DNA from: Conchocele bisecta
Taxonomy: Eukaryota; Mollusca; Bivalvia; Lucinida; Thyasiridae
DNA: 64,000 nt
Assembly (NCBI GenBank): GCA_029237695.1
Contig: CM055267.1
Span: forward strand, 13,605,043 to 13,669,042
Direction: 5' to 3'
The notes under the pieces are model-generated. The model searched no databases. It was not told the origin of the DNA and was given only the letters and a program-made list of their open reading frames with translations. Shown here piece by piece: positions 45,606 through 54,859 of this stretch. Made by a program: the position numbers and the translations under genes. The first letter of the stretch is position 1. The number at the start of each line of letters is the position of its first letter.

Positions 45606-46307
45606 AATGGGGGATCTTAGATAGTTATCTCGCGTTGCAAATATATTTATAGAGATCCGGTCCTATACAGTATTTCAGCGTTTATTTCTTACTGAATAGC
45701 ACCAACTTTTAGTTTTGCGAACAGAGTAGACCCAGATCACACTGCACACCTGTAGCCTATTTCACCAACATTGCAAAGTATACTTATCTAGCAAAGTATA
45801 CTTTGAGGGAGAAATTTTCAATTTAAGGATAAATTTATTAATTTTTATTATACTGAATTTATTACATTATCACAGCCATTTTGGCTGTGATAATGTAATA
45901 AATTCAGTATAATAATTCTGCATACTTTTAATCATCAAATATATGCAGTCGTTAATTCTATATGAAATAATGTATTTCTGGAAAAATAAATGATTATTAC
46001 TCCCTCAATGTATACTTTGCTAGAAAAGAATACTTTGCAATGTTGGTGAAATAGGCTACTGATCGCAGTCTGCAATGATTGCAATAACATTAATAAGTGT
46101 GAAAATATGACTCTGGCAATTAATACAGTCCCGGGTCACATACTAGGATGATCTGATCAACACTAGTCAAATTCACTATAATGCTTCCTTTTAATAACAA
46201 ATCACGCTACATTCGCCCTTTTTTCAAGCTACAAGGCCATAAACTACACAATTTGGACTGGATTTCTATAAATAAATTCAACGAGAGATAACTAGCTACG
46301 ATCCCTC
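45606..46307. mobile_element. Family E element interrupted by a family D MITE
   Basis: Left part 45606-45750 (aatatatttatagagatccg) and right part 46063-46307 (ATAACTAGCTACGATCCCTC end) align to 9747 on either side of the D copy at 45751-46062. Confidence 0.85.
45751..46062. mobile_element. Family D MITE nested in family E
   Basis: TGTAGCCTATTTCACCAACA...GTGAAATAGGCTACTGA. Complete, so insertion is younger than the E copy. Confidence 0.9.
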
Positions 46308-46340
46308 ATTAGACTACTAGGTGTACAGAGGAAGATGTTA

Positions 46341-46648
46341 ATTTATCCCGTCAACACAGTGCGTATGTGCCGTGAAACACGGTGCCGTGAAACATTTTTG
46401 ATATCCTGTCAATACGACCTAATCACTGCGTATGAATATGTGCGGTGTCTGGTGTTATTTGTTTTGCATTTAAAAGCCATTTGCATATGTTGACGGGATA
46501 AATAGAATAGTAGATTAGTGCCGTGATCGGGAAAAATATCTGGCGCGGCTCGGAAACGGGATGTGCTCGGCAGAGCCTCGCCCATCCCGTTTCCTAAGCC
46601 TTGCCAGATATTTTTCCCCATTCATGGCACTAACCTACTATTCTCTAT
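46341..46648. mobile_element. Family I element
   Basis: TTATCCCGTCAACACAGTGC...CACTAACCTACTATTCTCTA, with a right-half hairpin. Confidence 0.87.
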
Positions 46649-46739
46649 ATAAATTCCAGCTGTGCGTTGTTGCTGACAGCCACCGATGGCCATTGCTTAT
46701 ATAATACTATTGTCTTACATCTATCGAAATACGAATACG

Positions 46740-46910
46740 AGACATGTCAGTGTTTTTGTACCTTCTGATATCTGCGTAATTTCATTAAATACGTTTACAA
46801 AATTTACAATATTTTTCATAAATAAAATCAAAAGTGGACAAAATTTTCCGAATACATTTTTCATGAAATGACACAGATAACCGAAGGTACAAAATCACAT
46901 GTCGTGTCTC
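46740..46910. mobile_element. Family H MITE, centre deleted
   Basis: GAGACATGTCAGTGTTTTTG...CACATGTCGTGTCTCA. The palindrome centre is lost. A one-sided remnant of family A follows (46911-46990). Confidence 0.8.
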
Positions 46911-47506
46911 ATATGTGGTTTCCACTGGAATAATGGGCTTATGGGTTTTGCGACCAGTGTAGATCCAGACCAGCATGCGCATCCGCAAGGGGTTGTATTG
47001 TATATTAATTAAAACCATGCTGTGCGATATGTGTTGTACATATGTTGCATGTATAAATGTCTACGTTATGCCATTGTATTCGGCTCGTCGTGAGTATGGG
47101 CGCATCACGAGACAATATATAACGAGGTATTCACCGTACTGACCGTTTCAAATCAGTACACTTGCCGTCAGGTAATGCCGTTTTTCAAAGTACCCCGGTT
47201 TCTTCTAAAGGGACCTTTGTTTAGTTGGTCATTCGTTGACAGTTCTGTTCTACTACGACAGCTAGATTCTATATTGAGCGTTCTACCTAAGCTGGCGGGC
47301 GACAATTAAGCCTTTCACACCTAAATATCAAACTCATGTTTCATGCTATATTTTTGAAGATTCCATTTATGAGAAAATTGTGATGTATTTATAATTGAAT
47401 ACTACTGACCAACGCTGCAGATATATACGAGACTGCTCGTCTACAACGTCTGTACATTGGACTGGTTAATGTAATAGACGGTCATCAATATCAGTGACGC
47501 TGTTTG

Positions 47507-48059
47507 AGTCTATAGTCTGTTTCACGAAAGCTGCCCAAATTTTACGGCTATATAAACAATTCAAAAACAAGATTTCTTTTGATAATATTAAATTAAAGGA
47601 AAAAATAAAAATGAGCCTTCTTTTTAATATCGTGAAATTTGGTCAAATATTGATTTTATTGCGAAAAAACAATTTCCCTATGTTAAATCCCCATAGACAT
47701 CTTCACTCTGGGAACATTTTTTTGAATTTTAGAAATACTGGACCGATTTTTAAAATTTAACTTTTGTTTTCTTAGTTAGATCATATCCAAGCTATCTAGT
47801 CAGGTTTCGGAGTCAATTTGCATTTTTTTTCGTTTTTTGACTCCTCCCACACTTCCTTACCACTTTTTCCCCCATGTTAAATTCCCATAGACAAATCAAT
47901 TTTTCGTAATAAAATCAATATTTGACCGAATTTCACGAAATAAAAAGAAGGCTCATTCTTAAATTTTCCTTTCATTTAATATTATCAAAAATAATATTGT
48001 TTTTGAATTGTCTATATAGCCGTAAAATTTGGGCAGCTTTCGTGAAACAGACTATAGAC
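47507..48059. mobile_element. Family L element with long inverted ends
   Basis: AGTCTATAGTCTGTTTCACG...GTGAAACAGACTATAGACT. The arms include GCCCAAATTTTACGGCTATA and GGTCAAATATTGATTTTATT. The interior has the ATGTTAAATTCCCATAGA segment shared with K. No transposase frame. Confidence 0.85.
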
Positions 48060-48212
48060 TACAGTGAAGACATATTATCAGAGAATCAGAGACCTGTACG
48101 AATAGAAGAGACGCAACTCCCGCTGAAGACGATGTACACATACCAGCGCAACTTACGTTTCATAGTGTCATTGGATCAGTACTACATGTTTAGGTAACAT
48201 GGACGCATTGAT

Positions 48213-48432
48213 ACAGTGCAACCTCGCTAAACCGGACACCATGGGAACCTCCCATGGGTGTCCGGTTTAGCGAGGTTTCACTGTAATTAATGTATTTTAT
48301 TATTCCGAGCCATAGTTGTGTGCTATGCGATCACGAACAGGCATTATCACCTGAGATAAATGACAATGAAGCCAATCAAAATTATGATCACATACGTTTC
48401 TTGTTGTCCGGTTTAGAGAGGTTCCACTGTAC
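48213..48432 (+). mobile_element. Family F element, long form
   Basis: Hairpin (48213-48284) plus tail (ataaatgacaatgaagccaa) ending GGTTTAGAGAGGTTCCACTG, flanked by TA at the right. Confidence 0.87.
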
Positions 48433-48898
48433 ATGATTTGACTTCCGAGGCTATTGAAAAGTACTGTTTCTGAGATTGTATGGCCATTTGTGCGCACATT
48501 GACTGTTGCATTAAACAAAATATATTGCGCCTTTCTACATACAGTAAATGTGTAATTTGGCTTGTGATTTTGGCCGTCAAAATGGGTCATGTCATTCGGG
48601 TCGCGATTACATTTTCCCCAATCTTTAAACCTATTGTTTTCTATTCAGAATTTTGTCACAGTGTGTCTAGTGAGTACAGTGGTATACATCTCTATTATAT
48701 TAAACTTGAATTATATAAACCATGTATGAAATAAAGAAGAAAACTATATAACGTTATCACTTGTTGGTATCACTATTGACAACACATGATCGTGGATTCG
48801 ACATCGCCATGGAAGCAATGTTATGATAATGGCGACGTTGTCGTGACATACTGGTATCACTAGCGACAGCAGCACGTTATGTGGCCATGTTTCCGTGT
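48433..48898. other. Low-copy sequence
   Basis: No repeat ends and no supported gene. Confidence 0.5.
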
Positions 48899-49133
48899 AC
48901 AGTGGAACCTCTCTAAACCGGACACCATGGGAGGTCCCCAGTCCTGGGAGGTCCCCAGGGTGTCCGGCTTAGAGAGGTTTCACTGTAAATCTGGCATTTG
49001 ATCATTCTGGGTCATATATGTGTGCTATGCGATCGCGAACAGACATTATCACCAGAGATAAATGACCAAGAAACTCATCAAAAATAAGATCACATGTGTT
49101 TTCTTGGTGTCTGGTTTACAGGGGTTCCACTGT
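48899..49133 (+). mobile_element. Family F element, long form, loop duplicated
   Basis: TACAGTGGAACCTCTCTAAA, loop with two GGGAGGTCCCCAG units, then a tail identical in order to 20027 and TTCCACTGTA. Confidence 0.87.
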
Positions 49134-49208
49134 ATTCTGCTATCAATATCGACAATCGCACGTTATGGTTCACTGAAGAAAGTATCTACATCATTAATGA
49201 TATCACTA

Positions 49209-49533
49209 TACAGTGGAACCTCTCTAAACCGGGCACTTGGGAAAATATTATAGGAATGAATGGCCTTTTTGTGGAATTTATCAGGGTATAAACTTGGAAA
49301 AGTCGCGGGAATACAAAAAGGCCATTCATTCCTTATAATTCCAGCATTTGAAATAAATTCATCAAGAAAATGTGTTTATCTTCCGTTTTCTTAAGAATTA
49401 TTTTAACTGCGCCTCACGGTTACGGAAAGTAGTTCGGCGTGGGAGTTTACTGGGATATAAATTGTGGACAGAGACTTGCTACGGACCAATCAAATGTTAG
49501 GGAATTGTGTAAATATTTTTGTGCTGGAATTAT
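49209..49533 (-). mobile_element. Family F start truncated by a family G element
   Basis: CAGTGGAACCTCTCTAAACC at 49209 is cut at about 49244, where G begins (GGAATGAATGGCCTTTTTGT). The G copy has a deleted hairpin and ends GTGCTGGAATTATT at 49533, inverted relative to 29060. Confidence 0.8.
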
Positions 49534-49641
49534 TGATGTTTAACTTAGATGTGTTTGGCTGTTATGTATCTCTGATTACAATGCCTGTTCATGATTGTAA
49601 AACACTATAATGTGTCATGAAGCGCTAACAGGTTTAATTTA

Positions 49642-49712
49642 CAGTTGAACATCTCCAAACCGGACACCCTGGGGACCTCCCATGGTGTCCGGTTTCGAGA
49701 GGTCCCACTGTA
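49642..49712. mobile_element. Family F short hairpin
   Basis: TACAGTTGAACATCTCCAAA...TTCGAGAGGTCCCACTGTA. Confidence 0.85.
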
Positions 49713-49997
49713 TTGTGATCATATGATGCAGCGATGTCTCTTTATGACTGAAAAATGACAGGCACTCCCCGCACTAGTACTGTCATGGCCGTACTTTATT
49801 AGGCCGTACAAAGATATTTATATGTTACGCGTCCGGGTGTGCGTAGGTTTTGAGCGTGGATCTGTGAACAAAAACACACTTTGTATGCTAGTTATGTATT
49901 GGTGAAGTAATATGACAACTCATTGGAAACTTGTGCCCGTTTTATATCCGTTCATGAATTTACACTTAATATGTTTAATTATAGTATTTTCTGGCGA

Positions 49998-50073
49998 AAA
50001 TTTAAATTTATGCTAAAAACTTCCTTAACCCTTTGCAGTCTGCAAAGGGTTCAGGAAATTTTTAACATAAATT
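49998..50073. repeat. Long inverted repeat centred on CCCTTTGCAG
   Basis: aatttatgctaaaaacttcc / ttaaccctttgcag pairs with tctgcaaagggttcagga / aatttttaacataaattt, with few mismatches. Confidence 0.8.
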
Positions 50074-50180
50074 TACATTCGTTTTGATTAAGACCTTGTT
50101 TGTTTTTAACGGATACGTAGGTAGGTTTTGGTCATCTGGGAGGACGCTTAACGGAGGATAATAATGGCATGGCGTTACAT

Positions 50181-50276
50181 CACGTCGCATGACGTCGATG
50201 CATTGACGTGGAAGCTGAATCTCATTCGTGACGTCGTCCGCTGAACCTTACTCTGATGCCGCTATCGTCACGTGAC
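50181..50276. promoter_or_regulatory. Cluster of CRE-like sites and a palindromic E-box
   Basis: TGACGTCG at 50190 and at 50229, TTGACGTGG at 50203, and GTCACGTGAC at 50267-50276. They lie 3' of the BMP stop, in GC-richer low-copy DNA. Function is inferred from motif content only. Confidence 0.3.
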
Positions 50277-50287
50277 GCGGCCTCTCA

Positions 50288-50585
50288 ATAGCCTATTTCA
50301 CCAAAATTGCTAAGCATACTCATCTAGCTAAGTATTTGCGGGAGTAATCATTTTTTCTCCGAAATGCATTATTTCATATAGAACTAACGACTGCATACAT
50401 TTGACAATTAAAAGTATGCAGAATTATTATACTGAAAGTATTACATTATCACAGCCAAAATGGCTGTGATAATGTAATAAATTCAGTATAATACAAATTA
50501 ATAAATTTATCCCTAAATTTGTTTCTCCCTCAAAGTGTAGTTAGCAAGATAAGTATACTTTGCAATTTCGGTGAAATCGGCTAAT
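50288..50585. mobile_element. Family D MITE, 12 bases downstream of the BMP stop codon
   Basis: TAGCCTATTTCACCAAAATT...GTGAAATCGGCTA. The core hairpin ATTATCACAGCCaaaatGGC is intact. On the BMP sense strand it lies in the presumed 3' UTR. Confidence 0.9.
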
Positions 50586-50597
50586 GGACTCGGTGTA

Positions 50598-50831
50598 CTA
50601 GCGACAGCCGCAGTCGGCGACGACCATCCCGTCGTAGTTGTACTTGTACGTGATGACGCCCGTTTCGTCCACGTACAGTATGGAGATGGGCTCGAGTTTC
50701 GTGGGCACACAGCAGGCCCGGGCCGCCGTCCGCGGTTGGCGGGCGTGCAGCATTGCCTGTATGATGGCGTGCTTCGATGGCGTCAGATGGTCGTTCAGCG
50801 GAAAGTTGCACTTGCCTGCGCACTGGTACGC
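50598..50831 (-). CDS. BMP9/10-like: Terminal exon of a BMP-type TGF-beta ligand (BMP9/BMP10-like), C-terminal 77 residues
   Basis: Read on the minus strand, this exon encodes 77 residues and a TAG stop. It is the C-terminal part of a TGF-beta superfamily cystine knot, a secreted dimeric ligand for type I/II receptor serine kinases. Visible hallmarks are [12 protein letters not shown] at residues 1-12, HAIIQ at 21-25, [18 protein letters not shown] at 39-56 (Cys40 and Cys41, one normally the interchain disulfide) and the terminal CGCR. Six of the usual seven knot cysteines are present (4, 8, 40, 41, 74, 76); the first must lie on an upstream exon. The [11 protein letters not shown] stretch, the His21-to-ACC spacing and the TYKY..YDGMVV ending fit BMP9/BMP10 better than BMP2/4, BMP5-8 or GDF5-7, but orthology was not tested. 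A consensus acceptor precedes the exon, which opens in phase 0. The exon is far richer in GC than its surroundings. The upstream exon is not seen and probably lies beyond 64000. Confidence 0.93.
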   Translation of the reverse strand, partial: AYQCAGKCNFPLNDHLTPSKHAIIQAMLHARQPRTAARACCVPTKLEPISILYVDETGVITYKYNYDGMVVADCGCR

Positions 50832-50850
50832 CTGGAAGGAGACGTGACAG
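50832..50850 (-). other. Splice acceptor of the BMP-like terminal exon
   Basis: The minus strand reads ctgtcacgtctccttccag directly before the first codon of the BMP exon. This is a pyrimidine-rich tract ending in CAG. The knot domain begins in frame immediately after it. That supports the exon start and a phase-0 intron between the first and second knot cysteines. Confidence 0.85.
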
Positions 50851-51280
50851 CGCGTGATTTATAGAGTATACACGAATGGACATAGAGTGTGTTAGGTTCG
50901 TTGAACATCGGAACCCGGAAATTCAGAAACGTCTGTAGATACACAGTAAAATAGGACGACGGCCATATAGATGGACAACACTCGGTGAAGTGTGACAACA
51001 TGTGTAATGTTGGACGGTTCCGAAAAAGAGGGGTGCGGATAGAAAATAAAACCGTAAAACATAAACTAATTAAAAAAAATAAAAATGCAATGAATATTAT
51101 ATAAAAAATACATTTCTGTCAGATGGGAGGTCCGAACTCGCAGCCTTCCGGTTAACGCCACGCGTGTCATTGTATGGTATCTTCCTCTAAACTTGGACTT
51201 GCCCGTCCCGTGGCGATCTTTCAACATTCATGCTTTGTTGTCCAACTATACATGGACCCTCGACTGAGAAAATGTATATA

Positions 51281-51560
51281 CGGTGGAACCTCTCTAAACC
51301 GGACACCCTGGGAGGTGCCCAGTCCTGGGAGGTGTGGGAGGTGCCCAGTCCTGAGAGGTGCCCAGTCCTGGGAGGTGCCCAGGGTGTCCGGTTTAGAGAG
51401 TTTCCACTGTAAATCAGAGATATGACTATGCAAAGGTATGCGGCTGTGCTTTGCGAACTTGAACAGGCAGTATCATCATAAATATACACCAATGAAACCC
51501 ATACAATTAAAGACACACATACTGCCTGCGTGTCCGGTTTAGAAATGTTCCACTGTAAAT
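51281..51560 (+). mobile_element. Family F element, long form, expanded loop
   Basis: CGGTGGAACCTCTCTAAACC. The loop has four to five tandem GGGAGGTGCCCAGTCCT-like units (51310-51380), followed by GGTTTAGAGAGTTTCCACTG, the family tail, and a last GGTTTAGAAATGTTCCACTG. Confidence 0.87.
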
Positions 51561-51858
51561 CAGACATCGACGATGCCAAGGTGTGCGGCTGTGCTTTGCG
51601 AACTTGAACAGGGATGCGCATGCTGATCAAGGTATACACAGAGGTTGCAAACCACACAAGTCCAATATCTCCAGTGATAGCCACGTACAGTATATGTCGC
51701 CAACACACTATTTCCGCTCCATATTTCATATACTGTGAATATTCAGGCTATGTCAGATAAAATTAGACTTAATGTGTGTTAACACCTGACCAATTTGTCA
51801 ATGTTCACATGATATGAGGTCGTTTACCGGGTGTCACTGGTGTCCTGCAGATATAACA

Positions 51859-52175
51859 CAGGCGCGGATCCAGGATTTCGGGTTAGGGGGGGACGTAACT
51901 ATTTTGCAATACTTGACTATATTATCGAACGAGTGTAGCGGAGCTCGGGATAGCGCTAGGAGGGGGGGGCATTACCCCCGGAAATTTTTGAAATCTATAT
52001 CGCATTTCCTGCGCATTTTGGAGCAAAACTATTGACACTGTCACAGTATGTTTTCAGTATTCACAACGCGAACGTAGAAACGTGCATTTTAACATGTAAA
52101 CAATCTTTACTCGGCGAATTTTAGGGAGGGGGGGGGGGGGGGGGGGGGCGCCGGCCCCCCTTTAATCCGCCCATG
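51859..52175 (+). mobile_element. Family P MITE
   Basis: CAGGCGCGGATCCAGGATTT...TTTAATCCGCCCATG, with a long G run at 52126-52148. Target duplication not clean. Confidence 0.85.
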
Positions 52176-52431
52176 TTGTAACACACTTTATAACACTCGA
52201 CAATTTCAGCACTACATGTGTTACAAATAATTACATGTTTATTATAACATTTTAATAACATATTATTAAACTGTATAATTAATCAACTCGTGATTTTGGA
52301 CATCCTGTGTCATGGCAACACCTAATGAAATCATCATTGACATCATCGATAATCTGATTTGTGATGTTATTTCCAGCCAAGACAACAAACGTAGTCTCTG
52401 TTTTGACGATATAGGTATCATATAGAGGATA

Positions 52432-52516
52432 TTCATATTTTTGCAACGAATATGACATATATGTTCATCGAGTGGTGTGAAATGTCCATATATGTCATAT
52501 TCGTTGCAAAAATAAA
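52432..52516. repeat. Hairpin repeat shared with 17519-17600
   Basis: tatttttgcaacgaatatga / complement, with TTCATCGAGTGGTGTGAAAT between. The same ATGGACATTTCTCATCACTC...CGTTGCAAAAATATGAATAT order is at 17520-17595. Confidence 0.65.
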
Positions 52517-53280
52517 ATGATAGTAAAACACACACACATATATATATAATATCATTTTAACATACGGGATTTATTTCCATCGATCTTTCTAAATCTCTAA
52601 ATCCTAAATCGCCTTTTTATCAGAGATATAGAAACATTTGTGGAAATAAATCACATATTTTAAAATGCAGTTAAATAGTCTATCACTAATCGACCTCATA
52701 GGAATGAGCCTGAAACTAGCTAACCGGAAATATAATGGGAATACACTTGCTCGAAGTTGGGATGTTTTAGAATACAAGATACAAACAGTCGGGGCCTATC
52801 AGTTAATATTGGCCCCATAATCAGTCTAAAAGGTGATGTATGTGTACTATTAATTCATTAGAAAGGTAGAAACTATTTTATTAATGCATTATGCGATCAC
52901 TCTAAAATAATTGATCAAAGTAGTTATCTAAAAACGTCTCAATTATAGGATGATCAATTAGACCTTCGCGCAAGTGTGTATATGTCTGGAGAAGATTTAC
53001 GGAAATGTAAATTCAAGGGATAAATGGAAGAAGGGGGCTATAGTAGAGGGCAAGCACCCATAAAAATGAATTCTGTTCAACCCGAGAGAGCAAAAGCAAC
53101 GACTACTTTAAATCATTGCATCATATCATCCTGAACACGAATCCGTTGTCGGTCAATCAAATCAGGTGGGACAAGGTCATTTTTGGGGTCATTAAGTGCA
53201 CATTGGTCAAATGAGTGCAAAACTCACTCTATTTTGATAATACAATATGTACTTGCATAACATTACAGAAAACTCCGATA
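52517..53280. other. Low-copy sequence beside the LINE 3' end
   Basis: AT-rich. A short CA/TA run at 52530-52550. Nothing else. Confidence 0.5.
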
Positions 53281-53445
53281 ATGAATGAATAATGAATAAT
53301 CGTTTATTGCTTAAGACATGCTGGCTCTTGAGCACAATAGTAATTAACAAACATACAATGAACATGACAATGCAAGCAAGATGACAGACAGTGGACATGA
53401 AAGGTAGTGTATGTGTACACTAAATGGAAGTTTTGTAAATACAAA

Positions 53446-53487
<42 letters not shown>

Positions 53488-54532
53488 TAATTTATATGGA
53501 AAATTCAGAATACACTTGAAAAGGTACGTTGAAATGTTGTCAATCGACACAGTATGAAAGAAAATGTCCACTACTAATCAGACATACGCACATAATACGA
53601 ATTCGCCTGCATATATCTATCAATGTATATAAACATTTAAGTTGACATACGTTATAGATGTGACAATATTTCATTTCTCCTTGGAAATGATTTAGCAATG
53701 AACGTTCCTACGTTTCTTACTTTCCTTTGATTATTTGACTTGATCAAACTAAGTCCTTTAAACATACTTGGGCGCTGTCGGTAAAATGTATCTACATACT
53801 GCAAGCGTGAATCAGTGTACACAGCGCATTCAAATAGAAAATGATATTCATCGTCTAAAACGTTACATGTATTACATTTTCTGTTTTCAATGGGTATTTT
53901 GATTGGCTTGTGCCATCTTCCTGTTTCTATAGCTCATCTATGTGAGGATACTCTAAGTTTTGTAAAAGAAACCCGAAATTGTCTAATTGTGAAAATGTCC
54001 AAATATGACTGATACTCAAACTGTGCAAACTGTCTGTAAAAAAGTGCTCTACTAGATTCCACTAGTCTGGCATTCCAGTTTTGGATAAAATTATCAGTTA
54101 ACCTCTGCTTTAATATGCTTAAAAAATACTTGATATCGCCAACGAATTGTGCCAACCATACATGATGAAAGCCAAGACTAGATAACAGTGCTTTAACAAG
54201 GGACGCCCAGTTAGTTTTCAGTAATATCATTCAACATCATTTTATACAGAACATTTATATATTTACGATCTGTCGCCCCAGTTACCTTAAACCAATACTT
54301 AATAATATTATAGAATCTGTGTGTCTTTAAAGATGTCCGTCCTAGCTCTCCATATATAAAATCATTTTGGGTTGATAGTTTGACACCTAATAATCGTTTA
54401 CAAAACTGTAAGTGTATTCGTTAAATCTGGTTTGCTTGGCTAAATCCCCAAATTTCCCCTCCGTAATTTAGAATAGGTAACACGAGCTTATCAAATAAAT
54501 CTAACACACACTTTGGTGTTATGATTTGGCTT
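53281..54532 (-). mobile_element. 5'-truncated LINE (non-LTR retrotransposon)
   Basis: The minus strand carries the last third of a LINE ORF2 followed by a 3' UTR. The UTR contains a CT dinucleotide run (53450-53488) and an AATAAA, and ends near 53281 in a short ATTC/ATTATTC tandem tail, as in CR1/L2-like elements. The left boundary at about 54532 is the usual 5' truncation from incomplete reverse transcription. The exact clade is not determinable here. Confidence 0.8.
53652..54532 (-). pseudogene. LINE ORF2 C-terminal fragment (post-RT region), broken
   Basis: This encodes the region after the reverse-transcriptase catalytic core. Recognisable conserved stretches are LPILNYGGEIWGF (near 54480), FIYGELGRTSLKTHRF (near 54340), NWASLVKALLSSLGF (near 54200), and the C-terminal Cys/His motif CNTCNVLDDEYHFLFEC (near 53850). 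It is dead: there is a TAA at 54421-54423, a frameshift near 54215-54230, and a TGA at 53934-53936 between SSHR and AIETGRW. The RT active site and endonuclease are absent because of 5' truncation. Confidence 0.8.
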
Positions 54533-54652
54533 TCTGGTCAATTGGACTTTATGCACCTTTTCCCGTATGGCTTACATGTGTTAGCTGTCGTGAAACTGGG
54601 TAACTCTGTTCTAATTTCTACAGGTTGCTCAGAGAAACTAGGTCAGTGGTTG

Positions 54653-54739
54653 CTTTGAGCCGATGACTAACAGTTGCTTGGAGACTGGATGTTGGCTCAA
54701 AACCTGTTGCATGCTCGCAATGAGCCGCTCGGCTCAAAC
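54653..54739. promoter_or_regulatory. Cluster of TGAGCC/GGCTCA motifs upstream of a TATA box
   Basis: TTTGAGCCGATG (54654), GTTGGCTCAAAA (54691) and the palindrome TGAGCCGCTCGGCTCA (54721-54736) are spaced within 90 bp and end about 50 bp before TATAAAAGG. Confidence 0.35.
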
Positions 54740-54787
54740 CAACATTGAGTCTCTGGTTGTGTTGCAACTGAGCAGTATGCTGTTTAC

Positions 54788-54830
54788 TATAAAAGGGGTC
54801 TGCATCTCATTCTCTAGAGAATTCAAAGTT
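54788..54830 (+). promoter_or_regulatory. Candidate TATA-box core promoter
   Basis: TATAAAAGGGG at 54788-54798, with initiator-like TCATTCT about 25-30 bp downstream (TCTCATTCTCTAGAG). No substantial plus-strand frame follows; only an 18-codon ATG frame is found near 54859. A non-coding transcript, a distal first exon or chance are all possible. Confidence 0.35.
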
Positions 54831-54859
54831 TTAGTCTCAGTCTTCATCATATGCTAACC

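Noticed and set aside
50513..50883. Arginine-rich and other alternative frames over the BMP exon
   Set aside because: They are shadows of the GC-rich TGF-beta frame, which alone shows conserved motifs, an acceptor and a correctly placed stop.
51187..51729. 180-codon minus-strand frame
   Set aside because: It spans a family F element and a decayed family A end. Repeated HLSGLGTSHTSQDW-like peptides come from the loop tandem.
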